From positions 972,299 through 1,036,298 of the forward strand of contig JANPYM010000011.1 of NCBI GenBank assembly GCA_025890175.1: a stretch of 64,000 bases of DNA, given 5' to 3'. Shown here in pieces: positions 11,706-22,405 of this stretch (within the stretch, counting starts at the first letter, position 1; every line of letters starts with the position of its first letter). The position numbers and the translations under genes were made by a program. The notes beneath the pieces were generated by a model. That model searched no databases, was not told the origin of the DNA, and worked only from the letters and a program-made list of their open reading frames with translations. Source of the DNA: Ciborinia camelliae (taxonomy: Eukaryota > Ascomycota > Leotiomycetes > Helotiales > Sclerotiniaceae).

Positions 11706-12728
11706 ATGTCTTCTCCTATCCAGCACGACGAAGTTGAACAAATCGCCAGAACTTTACAGCCTGCGAGAAGAAAGAGAAAGATGAATGTTGAAGAGGTGGA
11801 AGAGCCTCATGTCAAACACGAGGAAGTCGAATACTTCGCCAGAACCTTACAGCCTGCGAGAAGAAAGAGAAAGATGAATGTTGAAGAGGTGGAAGAGCCT
11901 CATGTCAAACACGAGGAAGTCGAATACTTCGCCAGAACCTTACAGCCTGCGAGAAGCAGGAGAAGGATAGGAGCTGAAGAGGTGGAAAGGCCTCCTCATC
12001 CTTCTACTCTTACGAATACTGAATGTAAGACAATATCTTAACTTCCCCCCATCATCCTATTCCATCCTATCCCACCCTGCTCTCCAATCCCATCTACTCT
12101 ACAGATCAAGCTAACGCCGTCACCCAGGGTCCAAACCCGAGTACACTCTCCCCGTTCCCTCACTTCAATTCCTGTTCCATCTCGAATGCGACATGGAGAC
12201 ATCCCATCCTATCGGTGATGGTGGACATGGTCATCGTGCTAAAGTCATCTTTAAAGGTTAGTCCTCTCGTTCTACTTCTTTCCCATCTTTCCTCTACCTT
12301 ACCCAATCCTCAAAACATTCCAGAAAAAAATGCTAACCCTCTCCCTAGGTGGACGCTTCGAAGGTCCCCGCCTCCGCGGAACCATACTCGGGGGATACGG
12401 CGAAAGAGTAACCATCCAAAACACACCCGCCACCTCCTCCACCCCCGAAATTCAAACCGTCCACCTCAAAACCCGCTACAATCTCCTAACCGACGATAAT
12501 CACTGTATATACCTACGAACCACTGGTGTACGTACTGGGGAACGAGAGATACTTGAGGGTCTGGGGGAAGAAGATAAACATGGAGCGAATGAATATAAGA
12601 TGAGATTGAATATGACGTTTGAGTGTGATGATGGAGGGAAATATGGGTGGTTGAATCGGATGGTGGGAGTGGCGAGTTGTGGGCGGAATGGAGATAGGGT
12701 TATTTATGATGCTTTTGAGGTTGTTTGA
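11706..12728 (+). CDS. DUF3237 (UPF0311) family protein with N-terminal 31-residue tandem repeats
   Basis: Three exons, 11706-12024, 12128-12256 and 12349-12728, give 275 residues. Both introns have good branch sites (GCTAACG, GCTAACC). Residues about 7-99 are three near-identical units of 31 residues with the cores EVEYFARTLQPARR and MNVEEVEEPHVK. They are charged, likely helical and unlike the family core. From about residue 106 the protein follows DUF3237: PSLQFLFHLECDM, then GGRFEGPRLRGT, then YLRTTGVRTG. Those proteins form a beta-barrel of unknown reaction. The frame across both junctions is fixed by this conserved order. No signal peptide is seen. The repeat makes this member longer than a bare DUF3237 domain (about 150 residues). 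Domain call is firm; function unknown. Confidence 0.85.
11724..12002 (+). repeat. 93-bp coding tandem repeat, three units
   Basis: Units 11724-11816, 11817-11909 and 11910-12002. The first two are almost identical at DNA level from the ARTLQPARR codons onward; the third has diverged (SRRRIGAEEVERP). Length is an exact multiple of three, so copy-number change keeps the frame. Confidence 0.9.
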
Positions 12729-13176
12729 TGGAGAAAAGGGCAGGGACGTGGTGAGATGGGGATAATGTTATCATATGTACCTAGTATATGATGGATAACT
12801 ATGAATAATGGATGGATATTTATTTGAAAATGGTTGTTTAACATAGGAACTTTTCCTTTGCTCGTGTAACATCATGGAATGGAATGTTTGATGAAGGTTC
12901 TGATACTACGGAGTGAGAGTAACTCCTAAGACTTCTTATGATTCAAAATAAATTCCGCCCAAATATGATTTGGAGACTCAAAACACTGGTTTTGCAACGC
13001 ATTTCTTAGGACCATACACCCTCCTGCGCCATCTCCAGATATCCTCCAAGTAGCACAGGGTATAAAGCAAATCCATAATCCCCAAAATTTACTCTCTACT
13101 CAACTCCACTTCATAACCATAGTTTAAATACTCAGAGCTCCCATAATACAAAACAACCAGGCCTAACCCAGCCCAT
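12729..13176. other. Convergent 3' intergenic region
   Basis: Separates the 3' ends of two convergent genes. Nothing beyond probable untranslated ends is seen. Confidence 0.6.
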
Positions 13177-14031
13177 TCAACTTATCCCCGAAGCAGAAGT
13201 ACGAATAGAACTAGACGAAGGTTCAGACCTCGAGATATTCGTCGACATAGACGATTCCTCCGTATCGATAACCTCCATATGTTCCGCACTTCCCCTTTCT
13301 CCTTCTTTTCCTTTGCCTTTGTCGTTACAGTTAGAATGTATATCATCCGTGTTGTGTATTGATGTATCTTCATTCATATTCGCATCCGGCATATGCGTAT
13401 CGATATTAACCCGAGCCCTTCCACCACTTCCATTTAACCCTGAGCCTATTTCACCCTCCCCTCCTCCCTCATCCCCACTCCAATCACTCTCACTCTCCCC
13501 ATCACTCCCACTCCACCCTTCACTCTCGCTCCTGTCCCCAGAAACCAGCCTCAAAACCTCTCCCACGACCAAAAAATCCCTCTCCAATACCTCCGCCCAA
13601 TTCTGCACATTCCCCAATTCCTTTACCTTCCTCTGTCCCTCCCTAACAACCTTTTCCAATTTATCTCCTTCTTTCCCCAATTTCCCAATCTCCTTCTTCA
13701 ACTCATTTTCTTGTTTCGTCAAAGCAGAAGAATTCTGATGCAGATTTTGTGCCCGTAATTTGAGCGCGTGTTCGTGGGGTGTGAAAATGTTTTGAATGGA
13801 AGCGTTGAGGGCGGTGCGCGCTTCGGCTATTTGACGGGTGGTTTCTGGAGAAGGGGGGAGAGGTGGAGGGAGGTGAGATGAGGTAGAGGGGTTGCTGGCG
13901 TTGTGGGAGTGGGTTGATGCGGAGGCGGAAGCAGAGTGAGAGTGAGAGTGGGAATGAGAATGAGAATGGGAGGAGGTAGAGGAGGGGCCGGGGATATCGG
14001 GTGGAGGTGGTGCGAGAGAGGAGGTAGGCAT
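13177..14031 (-). CDS. BLOC-1 subunit 1 / GCN5L1-like protein
   Basis: Single exon, 284 residues, ATG at 14031. The N-terminus is disordered with a His-Ser run (about residues 21-33) and SASAS repeats. Residues about 65-170 form the GCN5L1/BLOC1S1 helical domain: ARTALNASIQNIFTPHE, a long coiled coil with LKKEIGKLGKEGDKLEKVV, then the diagnostic VQNWAEVLERDF followed by EVLRLV. The C-terminal 110 residues are acidic and Ser/Gly-rich. In animals BLOC-1 serves endosome-to-lysosome-related-organelle traffic; the yeast complex (subunit Bls1) acts on endosomes. The extended low-complexity ends are more than twice the usual family length and look lineage-specific. The family call rests on the coiled coil plus the NWA motif, so it is good but not certain. 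Confidence 0.75.
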   Translation of the reverse strand: MPTSSLAPPPPDIPGPSSTSSHSHSHSHSHSHSASASASTHSHNASNPSTSSHLPPPLPPSPETTRQIAEARTALNASIQNIFTPHEHALKLRAQNLHQNSSALTKQENELKKEIGKLGKEGDKLEKVVREGQRKVKELGNVQNWAEVLERDFLVVGEVLRLVSGDRSESEGWSGSDGESESDWSGDEGGGEGEIGSGLNGSGGRARVNIDTHMPDANMNEDTSIHNTDDIHSNCNDKGKGKEGERGSAEHMEVIDTEESSMSTNISRSEPSSSSIRTSASGIS

Positions 14032-14628
14032 TATGATATAAGGAGTTGGTAGTTATACAGGGGTTGTTAAGTTCAATTGCGATTGAGAATGTGATGCTCT
14101 GGTAATGTGGGTGAAGCTGGGCGGTGTAAAGTTGTATATTTGGGAATTCAATTACATATAAAGTATTATTGAATAGGAGGGATGCAGAATAATAGAACGA
14201 AATTTGCGCATATGAAGAAGAGAAATGGAGTGTACCTAGTAGGTAGTATTTATTATTAAAAGCTAGGTGAAGGAAAGGACTGAGTAGATATCGAAGAACC
14301 ATCACGAGGTTGATAACCTAAGAAATGCGGGGTGAGTTCAATGCTTCCTATGTTACACAAGGGTCATTATAAATACCCCAGCTTTGACTTCCAAGCAATC
14401 CACTCAAGGTATGGACAAGGCAAGGACAATAAATATCGGGTTCGCATAATTCATCACTCATATTCATTTACATACAAAAATATCAAATGGCAAAGGGAGT
14501 ATTCTTATTGCTTTTAAATTCATCATAGCCTATTGAAGAGAACCATTTTTCGCATGATTCCATATCAGGAACTCCATGCCATGATCCCCAATGAAATACA
14601 ACCCATCCCAAATCCCATAGAAGATGAT
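14032..14628. other. Intergenic region between two minus-strand genes
   Basis: Holds the promoter side of the BLOC-1-like gene and the 3' end of the eS8 gene. Short frames here are not supported by any motif. Confidence 0.6.
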
Positions 14629-15311
14629 TTACTTTCTCAATTGGCGTTGGTAGAAAGCCAACTCCTCACCCTCCAAAATGTAACCATCAACACGTCCAGA
14701 TTGTCCGGGTCTGGATGCAACGACAGCGTAGAGACGACCAGCCTCGAATTGCTTCTCCAAAGCAGGGTCAACCTTTCCTTGAGCAGCGAATCTCTCGTGG
14801 TGCTTCTTCTCAACGGACTTGCTCTTCTTGGTATCTGGCTCCTCAACTGCTTGACCTGCCTTTTGTTGACGTCTTCGGCCCAAGTTTTGACCGTAGTGTG
14901 CCTCATACCATTGTCTGAATGGAGCGGCATCGACTTGAACAACGGCGGATCTGGTGAGGGTGTTGGTTCGGACCAACTCGTTGTTGGAAGGATGGAAAGC
15001 GACAACGATCACACGGACCTTGCGGGCAATACCCTCAGAGGCCCATGAGAAGTTACCGGCTTCGAGACGGAGGGCACGGAACTTGCGGTTACCACCACGG
15101 GTACGGACAAGATGGATTCTCTTGGCTCCGATACGGGTACCTGCTTCTTGTCTTCCGGCTTCGAAAGCGCGCTTCTTCCCTGTAAAATTCTTAGTTTTCA
15201 GGTCGGAACATATATCAGTGAAGATATATGGGCTATCTACTACGCACGGTAATGGGATCGCTTGGCGCCAGAGGCGGAGCGCTTGTGTCTACTGTCACGG
15301 CTGATACCCAT
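14629..15311 (-). CDS. RPS8: 40S ribosomal protein eS8 (S8)
   Basis: Small-subunit ribosomal protein. Exon 1 runs 15311-15248 and exon 2 15179-14629, giving 204 residues; the intron 15180-15247 splits codon 23. The start MGISRDSRHKRSASGAKR is the classic eS8 N-terminus. It is followed by KKRAFEAGRQEAGTRIG, HLVRTRGGNRKFRALRLE, the central NNELVRTNTL block and the C-terminal VDPALEKQFEAGRLYA segment. A longer intron appears to interrupt the 5' leader, as is common for ribosomal protein genes. Length and all conserved blocks match the family. It is divergent from the BTB gene to the right. Confidence 0.97.
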
Positions 15312-16209
15312 GATTGCTAATTCTGTGGTATGAAAATAATTAGCCAAATTTGAATCAAGATAAGAATGAAATTGTTCCTAGTGCAGGCACAGGCACTTGA
15401 AAATGCCGTATCGAAGGATTGAATGCGCGATCAGTTGTGCGATGACAGGAGTGCCAGAGGAGATGTGCGAAACAAGTATTGATATGGTGAACAGTCGATC
15501 GAAGAAGGTTTTGAACTCCATCTGAATTATCCACTGCGCAACTATTCCCAATCCTTTTTCTCGACAATCCTATTTTTCCTTTGCATATTCTGATTTTGAT
15601 TCCGTGCTTGATACTCTATCGTAATGATGATGAGATTGGGATTCTCGTAAAAGTACTGACCTGATGATTCGAATTTACAATCGTTGTCGTCGAAGTGTTT
15701 GTCGTGAGAGTTTGAAGATCTTTTTGCCAGAAGTTTTCCAAAAATCAAAAACGGTGCGAGAAGCTAGTGTGGAAGCTAAAAAATAAGCGAAAACTTCACT
15801 CCATAATCTTAATCACGTGCCGACGTGGCTTGGTACGCGGCTCCTGGTGACACTCACCATAAAACTTCACTTGACCTTTTGGGTCCGTTCAATGTAACAA
15901 AATGATTCAGACTTAAGTTTTAGTTGCAATAGGACTTCACTTCAAATGGTCAAATGAACAATCATGAATTATTTGGAAATCAAGGTACTGGATCGACCAT
16001 TCTCAATTCAATGATTGACCAGTGAATGCTGTAATCAATTGGTACCACGACACAACGAAACTGAGCTGCTTGCTTGGAAAATATCATGGCACCACTCGAA
16101 GTGAAGTGAAAATATAAACGAAATACTCGAGTACCAGTTTCCTTTCAATAGTGGCTTCTCCAAGACTGAGCTTTTCCCATCATAAACTCGCAAATCTGTC
16201 GATTCCAAG
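15312..16209. other. Divergent promoter region of eS8 and the BTB gene
   Basis: About 0.9 kb. A probable 5'-UTR intron of the eS8 gene occupies part of it (reported separately). The rest has no coding support. Confidence 0.6.
15323..15660 (-). other. Probable 5'-UTR intron of the eS8 gene
   Basis: On the minus strand CAG/GTCAGT at 15660 and ACCACAG ending at 15323 bound a 338-nt candidate intron, with the acceptor about a dozen bases before the eS8 ATG. Inferred from splice signals only. Confidence 0.4.
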
Positions 16210-17276
16210 ATGGTATCAAACGGTTTTACAACGAAAGTGTACAAGCTACCTGAGCATCAAGTTGATGTCAACATCCGAATATTCAGCTATGAAATTCAGT
16301 GCCACTCATTGATATTGAAGCTTGGCTCCGCTTACTTCAGAAAATTTCTGGACTCGGCAGACAAGTCTCCAGCTCCCGCTGATGCGACCTTCAAATATCA
16401 ATATGTCACTATTCAAGATGATCCAGATGAAGTACCAAGCCTCGAAGTTGCAAATAAGGTAAGAGAATCCCAATCCGTTCTTATTGTGTTATCTGTATTT
16501 TATACATCAAATTCTTGATAGGTTGCTTGCTCGGGTAGCGTAGCTCATGGCTAACAGAACCATTACAGGTCGAGGACAGAGGTGATAAGCCCACCGAGAC
16601 TGGACCTGACCATTGGTACCTTGCTATCAAACATATGATCGATTGTATGTATGGAAAGTCCTTCATACTTACCGACACGCTCCATCTCGCATCTATAGTC
16701 AAAGTTGCAGACTTTTATCGAGCCCTCCCAGTCGTATCAAGAACATTGGACGGTGTATTGGTCAATAGTCCACTTCTCATTGAACAAATTCCTGATCACG
16801 CTGGCCCGCTCCTAAAGATTGCCTACCAATTACGGAATCAACTTTTGTACAGAGAATGCATGGTTCACGTTGCTGGTCGCTATGGGTATGAAAGACTTGT
16901 ACCAGAAGCAGATATGCAGCTCAGCATGCGGATTATAGTCGCCTATGCCGGTGTTGAAGATAAACTCGATAAGGCACATCGAAGTATTTTAAGGGTCAGC
17001 GGACGACAGGTCAAGTCAGGTAATTGTGGTATGAGTCAAAAATTACAGTCACTATCCGCGACATACAAAACACTACCGCAACATTACCGAACTCTTTATG
17101 AGGACGTGGGGTGGGGATCGGAGTTCCAACCTTTACTGAGTGTGGCAATGCGCAACAATCTAATTCTTGATCGATCAAAAGTTGGGGCAGGTCAGGGCAA
17201 GTTTAAAGAATATTTTCTTTGTGCAGAAGTCACTGATGAGGAGCTCCCATGGGATCAGGAGGAAGAAGACTGGTGA
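16210..17276 (+). CDS. BTB/POZ domain protein
   Basis: Exons 16210-16458 and 16569-17276 give 318 residues; the intron (16459-16568) has a GTAAGA donor. The N-terminus has the BTB pattern seen in many filamentous fungi: VDVNIRIFSYEIQCHSLILKL followed by SAYFRKFLDSA, then after the splice HWYLAIKHMIDCMYGKSF and LASIVKVADFYRALPVVSR. BTB domains mediate dimerisation and often bind cullin-3. No second domain (Kelch, zinc finger or MATH) is present, so this is the BTB-only class whose role is unknown and which is much expanded in Leotiomycetes and Eurotiomycetes. The C-terminus is acidic (DEELPWDQEEEDW). Confidence 0.85.
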
Positions 17277-18376
17277 GGCTCACGCTGCCGGGGTTCAGAT
17301 TTGGTCGTATCACCTGGGCTGGGACATTGAATGTGAGCTTTGAACGAGCATTTATTGCCATTATTTGGGGACCTCATCAGGAAAATTCAGAGGGGTTTTC
17401 TGACGACTTTTGAATGTTAGGATCAGATGATATGGCTATAATGGGGGTGCTGGAGAGACAATAGGCTGCAATTGCAAAAATTCTTTCAATACATGAGACC
17501 CATATTTAAAAACGCCCCTGTTAGTGATTAGGAAGGAAACTAATCGCGGGTCTCAAGGAGGAACTTCACCTCGAAAAGGCGGAACCCGTGTTAGGATACT
17601 CACACAAAACGACTATGTTCTACTCCAGTCTCGCGGAGGAATTTCTTTTCGTTTCCCAAATACCTTCGACATTGACATTGATTTCAACCTCATGTTCTTC
17701 CACATTCTCCTCACTATCTATCGAGCTCCATGCATATTTCCCCGTATTGTATCGTGATACTACCAAGACAGCGACGCGTAAATAGCACAATCAATATCGA
17801 TTCGAATTCCAATCTGATTCCCTCGCTCCAAAACCTGTACACACTTCATGGAAAGATATGAATATTTAATAAACAGTACCGCCTCTATTCACCAATTAAA
17901 TCTACAAGCGCAGAGCCATCTAATCACATATACTCTCTGCGCGGCGCGGAAAGCTCTATGATTGGTCATCTATGCGGTTCGCGGTTAGGTACTGCCAATT
18001 TCTTTAACTAATTATCTCAGATTTCGGGTAATCTTGATCCGGTCTACCACCTAATTAGGGGAGAAATGCCTCTTTGCTCTGGAATTTCGAGTTTACCGTG
18101 AGATTCATGGTTAGTAAACAATATATTGCAAGACAAGATTGAAAATCAATGATGAGAAATATTTCTTGTATTGCTAAGCTCATATGTTGATTTCACTAAT
18201 CATCTATGTCGCGGTAGTGGAGGATTTGTAGTAGAGATAGTATGAGGATATGGATGGTGTTGGAAGAAAGGCATATAAATATGAGAGATATTCCTTGGAC
18301 ATTTGTTATTCAGACCTAGAAATCAGACATAGAAAGTGTTTAATCATTCAACCAACTCATCAAACCAACCATCAAG
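17277..18376. other. Intergenic region with promoter of the FMN reductase gene
   Basis: No gene supported. The final 100 bp carry a TATA-like element before the next gene. Confidence 0.6.
18274..18281 (+). promoter_or_regulatory. TATA-like box
   Basis: TATAAATA about 100 bp before the ATG of the FMN reductase gene, at a plausible distance for a core promoter. Confidence 0.4.
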
Positions 18377-19009
18377 ATGGCAGCCAAGAAAATCGCCCTC
18401 ATAATCGGCAGCACTCGCGCGGTCCGCATCGGACCCAGTGTCGTAGATTTCATCTACAAGATTCTCATCTCCTCCAAAGTCACTCCCGTTCCCGCAATTA
18501 CCATTGTAGACATCTCTACCTTCGCCCTCCCAGTTTACAACGAAGCTGTGATGCCGGCCATGGTTCCCGCGCAAGCCTCTTTCACCCACGAGCATTCCAA
18601 AGCTTGGTCTGCCGAAATCTCAAAATACGACGCCTACATCTTCGTCTCTGCTGAATACAATTACGGTCTCCCTAGCGGTATCAAGAATGCAATTGATTAT
18701 TTGTATAATGAGTGGATTGGGAAACCGGTGATGATAGTCACGTATGGGGTTCACGGGGGTCAGTTGGCGAGTAAGAATTTGAATGAGACGTTGAAGGGGA
18801 TGAATTTGAGGGTTGTGGAGACGAGACCGGAGTTGAAGTTTGGGGGAGAGGGAAAGGAGGATGTTTTTAAAGCGGTTGGGGGAGTTCTGGGGGAGAAGAG
18901 TCTGAAGTTGTGGGAGGATGAGAAGAAAGAGGAAGTGGCGAAGGCATTTGGAGAGTTGGTGGAGTTGTTGGAGACACCTGTTGAGGACGTGAACCAGCCT
19001 GAAAACTAG
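18377..19009 (+). CDS. NADPH-dependent FMN reductase family flavoprotein
   Basis: Single exon, 210 residues. The N-terminal IALIIGSTRAVRIGPSVVDF is the phosphate-binding loop of the flavodoxin-like FMN reductase family. FVSAEYNYGLPSGIKNAIDYL is the second diagnostic motif, which cradles the flavin ring and is shared with yeast Lot6-type quinone reductases. Such enzymes reduce FMN, quinones or azo dyes with NAD(P)H in the cytosol. The first half uses C-ending codons and the second half G/T-rich ones, but the frame is continuous. The C-terminal 45 residues are Lys/Glu-rich. No neighbour suggests a specific pathway. Family call is firm; substrate unknown. Confidence 0.93.
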   Translation: MAAKKIALIIGSTRAVRIGPSVVDFIYKILISSKVTPVPAITIVDISTFALPVYNEAVMPAMVPAQASFTHEHSKAWSAEISKYDAYIFVSAEYNYGLPSGIKNAIDYLYNEWIGKPVMIVTYGVHGGQLASKNLNETLKGMNLRVVETRPELKFGGEGKEDVFKAVGGVLGEKSLKLWEDEKKEEVAKAFGELVELLETPVEDVNQPEN

Positions 19010-22000
19010 ATTTGCAGAATTAGAAGTGGGAGGGTTTCTTCACAATGAAGTTACGTGTTATGCATACAGCAATTTGATCATGCTTTGACACGATTGCTTG
19101 AGCTGAATGTTCATGTAAAATTACGGACATCATGTCTGATTTTCTTCTCTTTTGGAAATAGCGAGAGAAAGCACATGAGAAATGTAAAGTGGTCATCTAA
19201 AACCCTTAACATTAGCTCCAATGTTACGAGTTGAAGTTCTTCCTTTTCTCCAAGGAACGATCAGCCTAGCAGCCGCGTGGAAACTTGGATACCCTGTGGC
19301 CCCTTGTTTGGTTGCTTCTTAATTACTGAGTGATTTTTCTCGCAATTTCTATAAAGTACTCACTGGAGCAAAGCTTGTCATATGGGTTTCGCCTTGGGAT
19401 TTTCGTTGCCTCATGCATAGAACGCCAACATTCATCCCAATCCGTTACGCATTGCACAGTAAATTACTCATATTTAGAAATAGCAAGATCGACCAACAAG
19501 AAAACATAAAATACCAGAACAGCCGAAAATCCATCAGAGCAAAACGAGATTTATTATCTCTTGAAGAGGGAAAATACGACATCAGTATCGAAGTCCACGT
19601 GTCTTTTCTGCTTTTCTTCGCAAGTGACCCAAATTGTCCGAATAGCCAAAGTGTATCGACTTTTCTTGTCACGACTGTAATTCACGTTACACATATGAAT
19701 AGTAAAGTGGGTATATCTCAATACGAGATGAATACCCATGGCCTGGCTACATTTGAATTAGGAAGGTATTTGCCGTCTTATTGGTCTTTTTCCATTTGTC
19801 CCCCTTGGAGGTCCCCAATAGTTATCAAACTTTGAGTAGCAAACGGCGTGACCTCAGCGATAATACTGAAATCAGGGCTCCGAGTAAAAATGATGGCCAA
19901 CATCTTGTGGTTACATTAATACCACCATACCAAACCACACACTTTTTGGCAGACGACACCAATTGTTGTGTGGCTAATTGCAGAAAAACAATATTAAATC
20001 CATCATGCTTGACAGATCAAGGTTCATTTCCATAGCGGTGTCCTACACGTCTAACCAAACTGTTGGTATCAACACAAACCAGATATTTAACCGTATCATC
20101 AACAACCAAGATTTGTGTGCATTCGTTACGATGTTCAAATCTATACTTGGTGCACCTGCAGCCTGCTGTCAGACAGACATTGCTTTTGGGAGGACATCTG
20201 CGGCGAAAGGAATGATGAGCAATGGAACATAGACCGGGGGGCTCCATAATACGACGTAGCAAATCGGAAAGAAGGAACAGAAGGAGTACAACATAGGATT
20301 AGGAATTGATGGATGAGATAGAACAATTTCGAAAGAAATCTGGATAAGGAAGGTTACCATCTCGGCAAATATGCCAAAATATCATGATGTCTAGATACAA
20401 TAGTGACATTATGACAAGGGGACACTTATAGAAATCCGTTATTTTACCAGGAAATACCATGAAGTAGGACTACATACCATGAAGCGTTAAAATTATCTCC
20501 AAAAATAACTTTACATCATCATCATCAATGCAAAAGATTTCGTTGTCCGATTTATCCGGAAGCCCTGACCAAGTGGGGATCGGCTAAACCACGCCTGGCC
20601 AAGACCTTTAGAGGTAATCGAGTAATGTATATAAATCAAGACGGCCAAATCTCTCATACAGTAGCAATAACCCATATGGGCCTCTATTATTATAACAGTG
20701 AACCAAAATGCCGGGTCGTTATTTATTGGTTGTTCCAAATTTACATATGAAAACAGAGGATCTCCTTTATATACATCCATGAATTTATTCAGCAGTAATA
20801 AGGCAGATTTAACCATATGAAACGATGTGTTGGAATGAATGCTTCTATGAATCCATTGATATTTTAAATCTATTGGAGGTTGAAGCTGACGATTAATCTG
20901 CCTAAGCTCCACTTAAAATGATTAGAGAAGGATCGATTGCGGCGTGGTAGCCATGAGGTATACAGGCATTTCTTCATCGGCATGCACGCCGTAGACTTCG
21001 ATACCGGGGGCTAGAAACCTTGCTTTCATTCCTCCTCCGTAATGGCGGAGAGTGGTCAAGTAATAGTCTTATCATTCCCCACAAATTCTGCACCGTTTGT
21101 TTTACCCTGTCTTCTAGGTATGTTGTTACGATCAACATCATCCACCGGGGCTTACGATTAGATATATCAGTACCTTTAGTATTCATTAAACTAAGGGCAC
21201 CTAGCTCAAATCGTAGCAGTCTAAGCGCTGCGTAGTAGGATTGATTGTATAGATCGTCAGAGAAGCATGCCAGCCAACAAGAAGCCATTCCGCAGTGTAG
21301 CTGGCTATATTTGTGACACCAATGTTGGGATTGCAGATCAGATGTGCAAAAGAAGAAGTTTGAACTGGTTATCGGGCCTCTTGGAATACAAGAAATTTCC
21401 AGAATTTCCGCGATGACTTTTTTCTGCAACGATGTAACCATCGAGGCCTTGACCATGACTTTGTTCACGTAGAGCTCACAAGATTCATGTCTTCGATCTT
21501 GCTACCTAGAGATTTACCAGCAGTGCGGATAAATGCTAGACCATTTCCCCATGAATCCTGAAAAATGGCATCTATATGCACTGAAAAAACATTGCTTGTA
21601 AATTGAAGTGTAGAAATGACTATACTCCGTAGAAGATGGGAGGTCTACCCCATGTCCATAACGCTGAATGGCAAATTTCATCTTGTATGGATACTTTGAA
21701 ATCTTACTGTATCAAGCATAAGCTTCATCCACCCCCAGAGTCATATGCAGAAGCGATAGTGGTTCTTATTGGTTGCCTATACCAAGCTTTAGGAACTGCT
21801 AACGACAGATTTGAGATAGGTAAGGCTGTATCCTGTTTTCTGTTGCGCAAACCAAATCCAACATCGCCGATCGAAGCCGCGCTAATAATCTTGGACATGC
21901 AGATTGTATTATTACTCTACCTTCCCTTAATTTAATCTGTAAATGACTGTTTAATATCCCTTGCAGCATAAAAATAGACCATTGATAGCAGTTAGTCGTG

Positions 22001-22405
22001 CCGCCAGCACGTGCCACAAGATGGTAAACTACAAGAGTAATACTCTGGTTTCTTAGCTCCCGAGATGCATACCTTCTGAACGCACTAGTAGGTGGCTGAT
22101 GCGAAGAATTCAGCCATGTTGGTTGGTTCCCAGATGTCATGCTGACAACTACATCTCGGTGTACCACTTAGGTAAGAGATTAGACATTTGAATTTGATAA
22201 TCTATGTATGTCGATGAACATCTCGGCTAACGCCGAAGCGGTAGAACTCACTACTCATCTATAGCGTACGATAGGCAAGTTGAAATTGGTAATGCGGGTT
22301 TACGGTTCTCCAGAAACTATTATTGAGGATATTTGCTTAACATTAGTGACATATATGCGCCAGATACAGCATCAAAATCTCACTAATAGAGAGAGCAATA
22401 ATAGA
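19010..22405. other. Gene-poor region with weak frames only
   Basis: About 3.4 kb. The longest minus-strand frames (20511-20912 and 20974-21468) and the plus-strand frame 21636-21935 are short and match nothing I recognise. Short stretches such as DSWGNGLAFIRTAGKSLGSK (minus, near 21500) and GMKARFLAPGIEVYGVHADE (minus, near 20980) read like protein but in different frames. This would fit a decayed or heavily spliced gene. No transposase motif is seen. Confidence 0.4.

Noticed and set aside
14533..15304. Plus-strand frames of 171 and 116 codons over the ribosomal protein gene
   Set aside because: They lie antisense to the certain eS8 exons and have no family features.
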